The notes beneath the pieces were generated by a model that saw nothing but the letters and a program-made list of their open reading frames with translations, was not told the DNA's origin and did not search any database. Both the position numbers and the translations under genes were made by a program. A stretch of 64,000 bases of DNA from Streptomyces sp. NBC_00442 (GTDB taxonomy: Bacteria > Actinomycetota > Actinomycetes > Streptomycetales > Streptomycetaceae), in NCBI RefSeq assembly GCF_036014195.1, contig NZ_CP107918.1:1860001-1924000 (forward strand). The letters run 5' to 3'. Within the stretch, counting starts at the first letter, position 1, and each line of letters starts with the position of its first letter. Below, in pieces: positions 8,875 to 16,990 of the stretch.

Positions 8875-10917
8875 ATGACACCGATCAGTCGTAGGGGTTT
8901 CGTGGCACTCGGTGCGGGCGTTGCGGCCGGCTCCGTGCTGCCACCGTCGGCGGCGCGGGCCGTCGGTCCGGCGGTCACGAGCACGGCGGCCGCCTCGGCG
9001 ACCGGCACCATCAAGGACGTCAAACACGTGGTGATCCTGATGCAGGAGAACCGCAGCTTCGACCACTACTTCGGCCGCCTCAAGGGTGTCCGGGGCTTCG
9101 GCGACAAGAGCGGCATCCTGCTGGCCGGCGGGCAGCCCGTCTTCAACCAGCCCAACGGCACCGGCCGCCAGTATCCGTGGAAGCTCAGCTCGACACCGGG
9201 TGCGGGCGGCGCGGACGGCGAGACGCTCGCCCAGTGCAGCGGCGACCTGCCGCACAGCTGGACCTCGCAGCACGCGGCATGGAACAAGGGCCGCATGGAC
9301 AGCTGGGTCTCCGGTGTCGGAAACGTCCGCTCGCTGGGCCATCTCGAACGCGGCGACATCCCCTTCCACTATGCGCTCGCCGACAACTACACGGTCTGCG
9401 ACGCCTACTTCAGCTCCACGCTCAGCGCCACCGGACCCAACCGCACCTTCCTGTGGAGCGGCAAGGTCGACGGCACCAGCTACGACGGCGGCGACGAGTC
9501 GGGCCTGACGTGGGAGACGTACGCGGAGGCGCTCCAGCGCGCCGGGGTGAGCTGGAAGGTCTACCAGAACGCCAACGACAACTACGGCGACAACGGGCTC
9601 GCGTACTTCAAGCGGTTCACCTCCGCGCCGGCGGGCGATCCGCTGCACGACCGCGGCATGGGGTCCGTCCCGTCGGTCACCGGCTCCACCCCTGACGACA
9701 TCGCCGCCGCCATCAAGGCCGACGCGATCGCCGGAAGGCTCCCCCAGGTCTCCTGGGTCGTCGCCAACCAGGCGTTCTCCGAGCACCCCTACGCCCCGCC
9801 CGGCGACGGCGCGCACTTCGTCGACCTGGTGTACCGCGCGCTCGCGGCGGCCCCCGACGTCTTCGACTCGACCGTCCTGTTCCTCAACTACGACGAGAAC
9901 GACGGCTTCTTCGACCACGTGCCCCCGCCGTCGCCGCCCGCCGGGACGGCCGGCGAGTTCCTGAACGGCGTCCCGTACGGTCTGGGCTTCCGGGTGCCGA
10001 TGGTGGTCATGTCGCCCTGGACGCGCGGTGGCTGGGTCTCCTCCGAGGTCTTCGACCACACGTCGGTGCTGCGCTTCCTGGAGACGTGGACGACGGCGCT
10101 CGGCACCCCGGCGAGCTGTCCCGGCATCAGCGCCTGGCGCCGCAAGGTCACCGGCGACCTGACCGGGGTCTTCGACTTCGCGTCGCCCGTGTACGGCATG
10201 CCGTCCGGGCTGCCCGCCACCAAGGTGATCGGGATCGCCACCTGCGGCCCGCTGCCCAACCCGGCGCCGCAGAACAACGCACTGCCCGCACAGGAGTCCG
10301 GCACCCGGCCGGCCCGCGCGTTGCCCTACCAGCCGAACGGCAACCTCGACCGGTTCGAGTTCAAGGCCGGCGGGCAGATCCTGGCCTGGTTCGGCATGGC
10401 CAACCAGGGCTCCCCCGCGACCAGCGCCGCGCACTTCTCGATCCACCCCAACGCCTACCGCGACACCACACCGTGGCAGTACACGGTCGATCCGGGCGGC
10501 ACCGCGAGCGACTTCTTCCAGATCGGCACGGCCGCGGGCGCGGGCGCGTACGACTTCACCATGGTGGGCCCCAACCGCTTCCTGCGCCGCTTCGTCGGCG
10601 ACGCCACCAAGCCGGGCAAATCCGTGGAGGTGGCGGCGCGCTACGCCGTCGAGTCCGGGACGGGCAAGATGGCGGTCTGGTTCAGGATGACCAACTCCTC
10701 CGCCGCGTCGGTGAAGTTCACCATCACCTCGAACCAGTACCGGACGGGCACCTGGAAGTACACCGTGCCCGCGGGCGGGTCCACCGAGGACTTCTTCAAC
10801 GCGGTGGCCCTCCAGAACGGCTGGTACGACTTCACGGTCACGGCCGACTGCGACAGCACCTGGTCGCGCCGCTACACCGGGCACATCGAGACGGGCGCGG
10901 CGTCGGTCAGCGGATGA
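8875..10917 (+). CDS. Tat-exported phosphocholine-specific phospholipase C, copy 1
   Basis: 680 residues of the acid phosphatase-like/alkaline phosphatase-fold phospholipase C family (PlcN/PlcH type). It opens with a Tat signal, SRRGFVALGAG, and an Ala-rich h-region. Catalytic-domain landmarks are VVILMQENRSFDHYFG (about 47-62), DSWVSGVGN, and LNYDENDGFFDHVPPP (about 340-355). Two C-terminal beta-sandwich repeats of about 85 residues follow the LPYQPNG linker, as in family members of full length. The ATG at 8875 has a GGAGG site 7 bp upstream; a GTG/ATG further up would precede the Tat motif oddly. It removes phosphocholine-like head groups from lipids and releases diacylglycerol. The phospholipid operon starts 70 bp downstream. 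A paralogue lies at 40325-42448. Confidence 0.93.
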   Translation: MTPISRRGFVALGAGVAAGSVLPPSAARAVGPAVTSTAAASATGTIKDVKHVVILMQENRSFDHYFGRLKGVRGFGDKSGILLAGGQPVFNQPNGTGRQYPWKLSSTPGAGGADGETLAQCSGDLPHSWTSQHAAWNKGRMDSWVSGVGNVRSLGHLERGDIPFHYALADNYTVCDAYFSSTLSATGPNRTFLWSGKVDGTSYDGGDESGLTWETYAEALQRAGVSWKVYQNANDNYGDNGLAYFKRFTSAPAGDPLHDRGMGSVPSVTGSTPDDIAAAIKADAIAGRLPQVSWVVANQAFSEHPYAPPGDGAHFVDLVYRALAAAPDVFDSTVLFLNYDENDGFFDHVPPPSPPAGTAGEFLNGVPYGLGFRVPMVVMSPWTRGGWVSSEVFDHTSVLRFLETWTTALGTPASCPGISAWRRKVTGDLTGVFDFASPVYGMPSGLPATKVIGIATCGPLPNPAPQNNALPAQESGTRPARALPYQPNGNLDRFEFKAGGQILAWFGMANQGSPATSAAHFSIHPNAYRDTTPWQYTVDPGGTASDFFQIGTAAGAGAYDFTMVGPNRFLRRFVGDATKPGKSVEVAARYAVESGTGKMAVWFRMTNSSAASVKFTITSNQYRTGTWKYTVPAGGSTEDFFNAVALQNGWYDFTVTADCDSTWSRRYTGHIETGAASVSG

Positions 10918-10987
10918 GCCGTTGGTGAGTCCCCTCTGAGTACGAGCACTCATGTGGCGCCGCTCCCCCGCAAGGACAGTGGAGTCC

Positions 10988-11563
10988 ATGAACGGCCTCT
11001 ACGCACTCAAGCCCTGGTACGCGGACCGGCTCTCCGGCGTCCGCGGGGCGCTCGCCCGGCGCGGGGTGTCGCCCGACGCCCTGACCGCGGCGGGCGTGGT
11101 GAGCGCCGCGGGAGCGGCCGCGGCGCTCGCCCTGCTGCCCGCGCCGCTCGCCGCCCTGCCGGTCGCGGCGCTCCTCGCGGCCCGGCTCGCCTTCGCGAAC
11201 CTGGACGGCGCGCTGGCCCGCGACACCGGGCGCACCACACGACGCGGCGCGCTCCTGAACGAACTGGGCGACCGGGCGGCCGACTTGGCGGTGCTCGCGG
11301 GATTCCTGCCGCTGGCCCCGCTCTGGCTGGTGTCCACCGCGGGGCTCGCCGCGACCCTGCCGTCGTGGGTCGCGCTCGCCGGCTCGGCGGCCGGCGCGCC
11401 GCGCCGCAACGGCGGCCCGGTCGGCAAGACCGAGCGCTGTCTCCTGGTGGCCGTGGCGGCCGCTTCGGGCTGGGCGGTCCCGGTTCTGCTGCTGATCGCG
11501 ATCGGCTCGCTGCTCACGGCCGCCGTGCGATGCGCCTGGCTGTGGCGGGAGTTGGCGGCATGA
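10988..11563 (+). CDS. CDP-alcohol phosphatidyltransferase-family membrane protein with altered metal ligands
   Basis: 191 residues with about five transmembrane helices. The CDP-alcohol phosphotransferase signature is present but modified. Asp73-Gly74, Ala77-Arg78, Gly87 and Asp95 are kept, while the first Asp of D-x2-DG is Ala70 and the third Asp is Asn91. In known structures these Asp residues bind the two metal ions. So the protein may use another substrate, need a partner, or be inactive; the CDP-alcohol family assignment itself is firm. It overlaps the CDP-DAG synthase gene by four bases (ATGA). The pairing recalls E. coli ynbA-ynbB. Confidence 0.82.
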   Translation: MNGLYALKPWYADRLSGVRGALARRGVSPDALTAAGVVSAAGAAAALALLPAPLAALPVAALLAARLAFANLDGALARDTGRTTRRGALLNELGDRAADLAVLAGFLPLAPLWLVSTAGLAATLPSWVALAGSAAGAPRRNGGPVGKTERCLLVAVAAASGWAVPVLLLIAIGSLLTAAVRCAWLWRELAA

Positions 11564-12402
11564 GTACGTACGGCCGTACGGTGCTGGTGAGCGTCGGAGT
11601 GCTCGGGGTGAGCGGCCTCGCTGTGGCGGCCCTGCCGGCGCGGATCCGGGTGCGGGCCGAGGTGCGCAAGCGGTGGCGGACCTGGGCGCTGGCGGCGCCG
11701 GTCTATCTCGGCGCCCTGTTCCTCGGCGGCGGCGGGGCGTGCGCCCTGGCGGCGGCGCTGGGCCTGGTCGCGATGACGGAGTACGTGCGGATGACGGGCC
11801 TGCGCCGCGCGGAGGCGGCGGTGCTCGTCGCGGCCTCCGTGGCGCTCCCCATGCTCGCCTGGGCGGCGCCCTCGGCGCTCGACGCGCGCACCATCGGCCT
11901 TCTCCTGCCGGTCGCGGCCCTTCCCTCGCTGCTGCGCGGCGACCCGGAATCCGGCTTCACCGCCGCGGCCCGCACGGTCTTCGCGCTGCTGTGGATCGCG
12001 GTCCCGCTGACCGCGCTGGTCACGCTCGGCGAGACGGCCGCCGCGGTGGGCATCGCGGTCGCGCTCGGCGATGTGGGCGCGTGGTGCGGCGGTACGTTCC
12101 TGGGCCGCCGCGGCGCCCTGGCCCGCCCGCTCTCGCCGCTCTCCCCGCACAAGACCTGGGCGGGAGTTCTCGGCACCGCACTCTCAACCGGCCTTGTCCT
12201 CTGGGCAGTTGGGGCATGGTCCCCGCTTCTGTGGGCGGCGGTGGCGCTCGGCTGCGTCCTGGGGGACCTGCTCGAATCCATGGTGAAGCGGGAGGCCGGG
12301 GTGAAGGACGCGGGGAGCTGGCTCCCCGGCTTCGGCGGCCTGCTCGACCGCGTCGACTCCCTCCTGCTCGCCCTGCTGCTCACGACGGCGGTGACCCGAT
12401 GA
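11560..12402 (+). CDS. phosphatidate cytidylyltransferase (CDP-diacylglycerol synthase)
   Basis: 280 residues with about eight helices. The C-terminal signature at roughly 240-266 (S-M-V-K-R...K-D-A-G...P-G-F-G-G-L-L-D-R-V-D) matches the CdsA pattern except that the usual His of HGG is Phe. It makes CDP-diacylglycerol from phosphatidic acid and CTP in the membrane. It is shorter than the housekeeping CdsA and closer in layout to YnbB-like proteins, so it is probably an accessory copy. It is coupled by ATGA overlaps to genes on both sides. Confidence 0.88.
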   Translation: MSTYGRTVLVSVGVLGVSGLAVAALPARIRVRAEVRKRWRTWALAAPVYLGALFLGGGGACALAAALGLVAMTEYVRMTGLRRAEAAVLVAASVALPMLAWAAPSALDARTIGLLLPVAALPSLLRGDPESGFTAAARTVFALLWIAVPLTALVTLGETAAAVGIAVALGDVGAWCGGTFLGRRGALARPLSPLSPHKTWAGVLGTALSTGLVLWAVGAWSPLLWAAVALGCVLGDLLESMVKREAGVKDAGSWLPGFGGLLDRVDSLLLALLLTTAVTR

Positions 12403-13604
12403 CGACGACCCTGACCCCGGCGAAGCGGACCAGGACCGGGGCCCGGCCGCGGCTCGCCGCGCTGGCCCGGCGCGCCCTGTGGTGGTGCGCCCTGACCCTG
12501 ACCGGCGGGGTGGAACGCCGGGGGCATCTGCCGCGCGGCGGCTGCGTGGTCGTCGCCAACCACTCCTCGCACGCCGACACCGCGGCCCTGCTCGCCGCGC
12601 TCGACGCCCGCCACACCCCGGCGATCGGGGCCGCGGCCGACTACTGGTTCGCCTCGCCGTGGCGGCGCCGCGTGTGCAGCCGGCTCGCCGCGGGCTTCCC
12701 GGTGCGGCGCTCCGGCGGCGGCATGGAGGACCTGCTCGCCATGGCCGACGGGCTGCGCGCGGGCCGGGCCGTGGTCCTCTTCCCCGAGGGCACCCGCGGC
12801 CACGACGGCGAGGTCGGCTCGTTCCACCGGGGCGCCCTGGTCCTTGCGGAGCACGCGGGGGTGCCGGTGGTGCCGGTGGGCATCGCGGGCACGGACCGGC
12901 TGCTGCCCAAGCACGGCCGGTTCCGCTCCGCCCTGATCCGGGTGCGCATCGGGGCGCCACTGCCGCCGTCGGCCACGCCGGACGAGGCACGGGAGGCGGT
13001 GGCGGCGCTCCACGCCCGCACGAACGCGGAGGCCCTGCGCGACTCGCCGCTGCGCCGCCGGGTCGCGGCCCTCGCGGCCTCACGGGCCGGCCTCCTCCTG
13101 GCCTTCGCCTGGGCGTTCACGGAGGCCCTCAGCTGGCCCCTGATGCCGGAACTCCTCCTCGCGGCGGTGTGCGCCGCGGCCCCGCGCCGAGCCGTCCCGC
13201 TCGCCCTCTCGGCCCTCGCGGGCAGCCTCGCGGGCAGTGTCCTCGCGCTTCAACTGGCCCTGTCCGGTGTGCACATGCCGGCGCCGCTGACGACGGACCG
13301 GATGCGGACGGAGGTCCGTCACGAGCTCTCCACCCAGGGCGCGTCGGCGGTCCGTCACCAGCCGTGGGACGGCATCCCGTTCAAGGTGTACGCCGCGGAG
13401 GCGGGCCGCACGGGAATCCCCACGACCTCCTGGCTGCGCGAGGCCGCCGTCCCGCGCGGCTCCCGCACCCTGACGGTGGGCCTCGTCTTCGGCGGCCTGG
13501 CCCTGCTCGCCCGGAGGTGGCGGCGCTGGTACGGGGTGTACCTGGTGCTGCTGGGTGCGGGATTCGGGGTGGGGCTCGGGGTGATCGTGGGGGCGTGGTC
13601 GTGA
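12399..13604 (+). CDS. PlsC-type 1-acylglycerol-3-phosphate acyltransferase fused to a membrane domain
   Basis: 401 residues. Residues 20-215 are a PlsC acyltransferase with NHSSHAD (His55...Asp60, the HX4D catalytic pair) and FPEGTR (128-133). The C-terminal 175 residues form a separate membrane domain with about four helices and a GIPFKVYAAEAGRTGI motif, which reminds me of YqaA/VTT (DedA-like) proteins. It probably makes phosphatidic acid for the CDP-DAG synthase encoded just before it (4-bp overlap). The membrane domain could move or flip lipid; that part is inference. It is the last gene of the operon. Confidence 0.85.
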   Translation: MTTTLTPAKRTRTGARPRLAALARRALWWCALTLTGGVERRGHLPRGGCVVVANHSSHADTAALLAALDARHTPAIGAAADYWFASPWRRRVCSRLAAGFPVRRSGGGMEDLLAMADGLRAGRAVVLFPEGTRGHDGEVGSFHRGALVLAEHAGVPVVPVGIAGTDRLLPKHGRFRSALIRVRIGAPLPPSATPDEAREAVAALHARTNAEALRDSPLRRRVAALAASRAGLLLAFAWAFTEALSWPLMPELLLAAVCAAAPRRAVPLALSALAGSLAGSVLALQLALSGVHMPAPLTTDRMRTEVRHELSTQGASAVRHQPWDGIPFKVYAAEAGRTGIPTTSWLREAAVPRGSRTLTVGLVFGGLALLARRWRRWYGVYLVLLGAGFGVGLGVIVGAWS

Positions 13605-13685
13605 GGAGACGGGCCGTGCGGGAGGGGCCGGGTGCCGTCCGGGTGCCGCGGGCGCCGGCCGGCCGGGGCTCCGCACCAGGGGCGG

Positions 13686-14075
13686 TCAGGGCACCCGGAT
13701 GCTCACCCCCAGCATCCGTGCGCCCGTCACCGAGCGCGGCCGGTGCGACGTACCCGCGTCGAAGACGACGTACGACCCCGCCCCGAACACCCCGTCCCCG
13801 TCGATGATCTCTCCGCTGATCACGTAGTACCGCTCCTCCTCCGTGTGCACGTCGACCTCCGGCCACTCGCTGCCCGGCGCGAAGTCGATCAGCCAGCCGC
13901 GGGCGTGGTCGGTGCGGGTCAGGCGGCGGGACACGACGCCCGGGGCCACCTCCCGCGGCGCGACCTGCGCCACGTCAAGCGCCTGGACCCGGGGCCCGCC
14001 CGACCTGTTCAGCTCGTTCAACCCGTCCGTCTCGTTCGTCTCGTGCGTCTCGTCCGTCTCGTGCGATTTGCTCAT
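13686..14075 (-). CDS. small cupin-domain protein
   Basis: 129 residues. The first 25 are a low-complexity Glu/Thr/His run (HETDETHETNETDG). The rest is a single cupin barrel: the motif 1 region (PGSEWPEVDVHTEEERYYVISGE) and the motif 2 region (AGSYVVFDAGTSHRPRS) are visible with metal-type His and Glu. Start ATG at 14075 was chosen since upstream codons run through the divergent promoter. It is divergent from the AraC regulator across a perfect 14-bp palindrome, so it is probably regulated by it. The substrate is unknown. Confidence 0.78.
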   Translation of the reverse strand: MSKSHETDETHETNETDGLNELNRSGGPRVQALDVAQVAPREVAPGVVSRRLTRTDHARGWLIDFAPGSEWPEVDVHTEEERYYVISGEIIDGDGVFGAGSYVVFDAGTSHRPRSVTGARMLGVSIRVP

Positions 14076-14111
14076 GCGTCGATCATCCGCAGCGCGCAAC
14101 AGTCCGCCCAG

Positions 14112-14125
14112 TGTCAGATCTGACA
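14112..14125. promoter_or_regulatory. perfect palindrome TGTCAGATCTGACA in divergent promoter
   Basis: A 14-bp perfect inverted repeat midway between the cupin start (14075) and the AraC-type start (14146), 20 bp upstream of the latter. A two-fold symmetric operator is likely; which protein binds is unknown. Confidence 0.5.
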
Positions 14126-14145
14126 TCATCAGGTACTTTCCTGCC

Positions 14146-15117
14146 ATGCCCACGCCCGCGCCGGACGCCCCGCACCGCATCGCCGCCCTGGTCCACCCTC
14201 CCCAGTCCACCTTCGAACTCGGCATCGCCGCCGAGGTGTTCGGGGGCCAACGGGCCGGGGCGGAGCCGCGCTATGCGTTCTGGGTCGCCACCGAACACCC
14301 GGGGCCGGTGGACACCCAGGCCGGATACGCCATGCACATCGAGCACGGCCTGGACTCGCTGCGCCGCGCCGACACCATCGTGCTGCCGGGCAAGCAGACG
14401 CCCGCCCCCCTCTCGTCCGGCGTGCTCGCCGCGCTGCGCGCCGCCCACCGCGACGGCGCCCGGATCATCTCGCTCTGCTCGGGCGCGTTCATCCTGGCCG
14501 AGGCCGGACTGCTCGACGGGCGCCGGGCCGCCACGCACTGGCGCCTGGCCGCCGAACTCGCCCGGCGCTTCCCCGCGGTCGTCGTGGACAGCGATGTGCT
14601 CTACGTCGACCACGGCGACGTCGCGACCAGCGCGGGCAGCGGCGCGGCTCTCGACCTCTGCCTGCACCTGGTCCGCAAGGACTTCGGCGCCGCATACGCC
14701 GACCGGATCGCCCGCCACATGGTGATGCCCCCGCACCGCGAGGGCGGCCAGCTCCAGTACGCGGCGACCCCGCCGCCCGGCGTGCCCGACTCACTGGCCC
14801 CGCTGCTCGACTGGGCCGCCGAACGCCTCGCCGAGCCCCTGTCCGTGGCGACGCTCGCGGCCCGCGCCGGCGTCTCCCCGCGCACCCTGGCCCGCCGCTT
14901 CGCCGAGCAGCTCGGCACCGGGCCGGGCCAGTGGCTGCTCGCCCGGCGCATCGCCGCCGCGCAGGCCCTGCTCGAAGAGACGGACCTGCCCGTCGAAGCG
15001 GTCGCCGCCCGCACCGGGCTCTCCTCGGCGACCAATCTGCGCCGCCGCTTCCACCGGGCGTTGCGCACCACGCCGGCCGCGTACCGCCGCACGTTCCGCC
15101 GCTCGGCCACTGTCTGA
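14146..15117 (+). CDS. GlxA-type AraC-family regulator with DJ-1/PfpI domain
   Basis: 323 residues. Residues 10-185 are a DJ-1/PfpI-like amidotransferase fold with SLCSGAFILAEAGLLDGR holding the nucleophile-elbow Cys. Residues about 215-315 carry two AraC HTH motifs (LSVATLAARAGVSPRTLARRF and VEAVAARTGLSSATNLRRRF). Such regulators usually sense small amides or redox signals and activate neighbouring genes. The neighbours are the divergent cupin and the nitroreductase 66 bp downstream. ATG at 14146 starts the DJ-1 fold directly. Confidence 0.92.
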   Translation: MPTPAPDAPHRIAALVHPPQSTFELGIAAEVFGGQRAGAEPRYAFWVATEHPGPVDTQAGYAMHIEHGLDSLRRADTIVLPGKQTPAPLSSGVLAALRAAHRDGARIISLCSGAFILAEAGLLDGRRAATHWRLAAELARRFPAVVVDSDVLYVDHGDVATSAGSGAALDLCLHLVRKDFGAAYADRIARHMVMPPHREGGQLQYAATPPPGVPDSLAPLLDWAAERLAEPLSVATLAARAGVSPRTLARRFAEQLGTGPGQWLLARRIAAAQALLEETDLPVEAVAARTGLSSATNLRRRFHRALRTTPAAYRRTFRRSATV

Positions 15118-15183
15118 ACCTTTCAAGTCACCTACCCCTCCAGGGGCTTGGACCAGACCAGGTCCGAGCGCCAGACTCGCCGC

Positions 15184-15888
15184 ATGCCCACACCTACCGA
15201 GCAGCACTGGACCCCGGTCCACGGCGAGCCCTACCGGCCCGTCCCCTACCGCCCGGCCCGCATGGCGAGCACCGAGACCCTGGCGCGGGCCGCCGAGTTG
15301 CGCGTCCGCATGGACGAGCGCCGTACCGTCCGCAGCTTCTCACCCGACCCGGTGCCCGAGCAGGCGGTCCGGGACGCCGTCGCCTGCGCCGCGACCGCGC
15401 CGTCCGGAGCACATCAGCAGCCGTGGACGTTCGTCCTGGTCAAGGACCCGGACGTGCGCCGCAGGATCCGCGAGGCGGCCGAGGAGGAGGAGAAGATCTC
15501 CTACGACGGACGGCTCGGTGAGGAGTGGCTCGCGGCGCTGCGGCCGATCGGCACGGACGCGGTGAAGACCCACCTCACCGACGCCCCGGCCCTGCTCGTC
15601 GTCTTCCAGCAGCGCTACTGGCTGGCCGAGGACGGCACCAAGCACAAGCACTACTACGTCGACGAGTCGGTCGGCATCGCGGTCGGCATGCTGCTCTCGG
15701 CGCTGCACCAGTCCGGTCTCGCCGCGCTCGTGCACACGCCGAGCCCGATGCGGTTCCTGTCCGAGGTGCTCGGGCGCCCCGCGAACGAGAAGGCGTTCGC
15801 CGTCATCCCGGTCGGATACCCGGCCGACGACTGCGAAGTGCCCGACCTGGTACGCAAATCACTGGACCAGGTACTGATCGAAGTCTGA
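15184..15888 (+). CDS. nitroreductase-family flavoprotein
   Basis: 234 residues. The FMN-binding pattern is visible: MDERRTVRSFSPDPVP (Arg cluster near 40-52), CAATAPSGAHQQPWTFVLV, and VGIAVGMLLSALHQSGLAALVHTPSP. The layout with a long N-terminal segment resembles BluB/iodotyrosine-deiodinase-like members more than classic NfsB. It reduces nitro groups, quinones or halogenated phenols with NAD(P)H. The ATG at 15184 lacks an obvious Shine-Dalgarno site; a TTG at 15148 is an alternative. Probably co-controlled with the preceding AraC regulator. Confidence 0.88.
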   Translation: MPTPTEQHWTPVHGEPYRPVPYRPARMASTETLARAAELRVRMDERRTVRSFSPDPVPEQAVRDAVACAATAPSGAHQQPWTFVLVKDPDVRRRIREAAEEEEKISYDGRLGEEWLAALRPIGTDAVKTHLTDAPALLVVFQQRYWLAEDGTKHKHYYVDESVGIAVGMLLSALHQSGLAALVHTPSPMRFLSEVLGRPANEKAFAVIPVGYPADDCEVPDLVRKSLDQVLIEV

Positions 15889-15973
15889 GCCCTCGGCCCG
15901 GCGCCCCGCCCCGAAAGTCATGGGGAACCTTCGACGGACCGCACGCCTCCTGGCAGGACGACAACGACGACCA

Positions 15974-16001
15974 CCGTCCGTCCGTCCGTCCGTCCGTCCG
16001 T
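15974..16001 (+). repeat. tetranucleotide repeat (CCGT)x7 in a 5' leader
   Basis: Seven perfect CCGT units end 13 bp before the hydrolase ATG and abut its GAAGGGGA ribosome-binding region. Simple repeats of this length are uncommon in Streptomyces and can change copy number by slippage. Confidence 0.85.
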
Positions 16002-16014
16002 CGAAGGGGACCTC

Positions 16015-16943
16015 ATGACCATCAGCGAACGTCCGATGCCGCACCTCGAAGGCGCCACGCACCGGCAAGTGAGGGTGCGCGGTGTCCGGCTGCACCTGGC
16101 CGAGTTCGGCAGCGGCGATCCCGTGGTGCTGCTGCACGGCTTTCCGCAGCACTGGTACGCCTGGCGCCACGTCGTGCCGCTGCTCGCCGACGGGCACCGG
16201 CTGATCTGTGTCGATCTGCGCGGCTTCGGCTGGTCGGAGCAGAGCCGCACGGGGTACGACACCGAGTCGCTCGCCGCCGACGTCCTCGCGCTGCTCGATG
16301 AACTCGGCCTGGAGCAGGCGGTGATCGTCGCGCACAGCTGGGGCGCCGGCGTCGGCTTCCGGGTGTGCGAGCGGGCCCGGAACGCGTCCGCGCCTTCCTC
16401 GCCCTCAACATGACGCACCCCTGGACCCGGCACCGCGATGTGCTGGCGAACCTGTGGCGGATGTGGTTCACCGCGTTCGTCGAGTACCCGGTCGTCGGCC
16501 GCCTCGTGCTGCGCCACTGGCCCGCATTCACCCGCCACTTGCTGCGGCGCGGGGCGGGCGGCCCCGCACCGTGGAGCGAGGCGGAGCTGACGGAGTTCGC
16601 CGAGGCCACTCGGGTGTCGGCGCATGCCGGGCAGTCGTTGTTCTGGCAGTACGTGGTACGGGACATCCCGGCCGGTTTCCGCGGCACCCACCGCAGAACC
16701 CGACTCACCGTGCCGACCCGCGTCCTGGGCGGCGAGCTCGACCCGGTGATCCCGCCGGCACTGCTCCGCGGCGAACCGTACGCCGACGACCTGACGGTAC
16801 GGATCGTGCCGGGTGCGGGCCATCATCTCCCGGAGGAACGGCCTGAGCGGGTGGCCGATGAGCTGCGCAGCCTGGTCTCGGGGACCCGGCGGCCGCCCGG
16901 CGGAGCGGAGGGCACCACCCCCGATACTCCCCCGAGGCCGTAA
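16015..16943 (+). pseudogene. alpha/beta hydrolase, frameshifted
   Basis: Two overlapping frames together make one epoxide-hydrolase/haloalkane-dehalogenase-like alpha/beta hydrolase of about 309 residues. The 5' frame (16015-16413) has HGFPQHW, DLRGFGWS and the nucleophile Ser in AHSWGAG. The 3' frame (entered near 16376) has ALNMTHPW, the acid in GGELDPVIPP and the His in GAGHHLPEERPE. Restoring one C in the CCC run at 16376-16378 would give the expected ERAPERVRAFLALN junction. So this is either a recent one-base deletion or a base-call error. All catalytic residues are otherwise intact. Confidence 0.85.
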
Positions 16944-16990
16944 CCGCCGCCCATGACGCCGCCTCGCCCCCGCGGCCGCACCCCGCGGGG

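Noticed and set aside
15974..16001. CRISPR-like repeat
   Set aside because: It is a simple CCGT microsatellite with no spacers. No CRISPR array or cas gene is in the window.
16363..16380. Programmed frameshift in the hydrolase
   Set aside because: No slippery heptamer or downstream stem typical of programmed -1 shifting is seen. Alpha/beta hydrolases are not known to use it, so a deletion or error is simpler.
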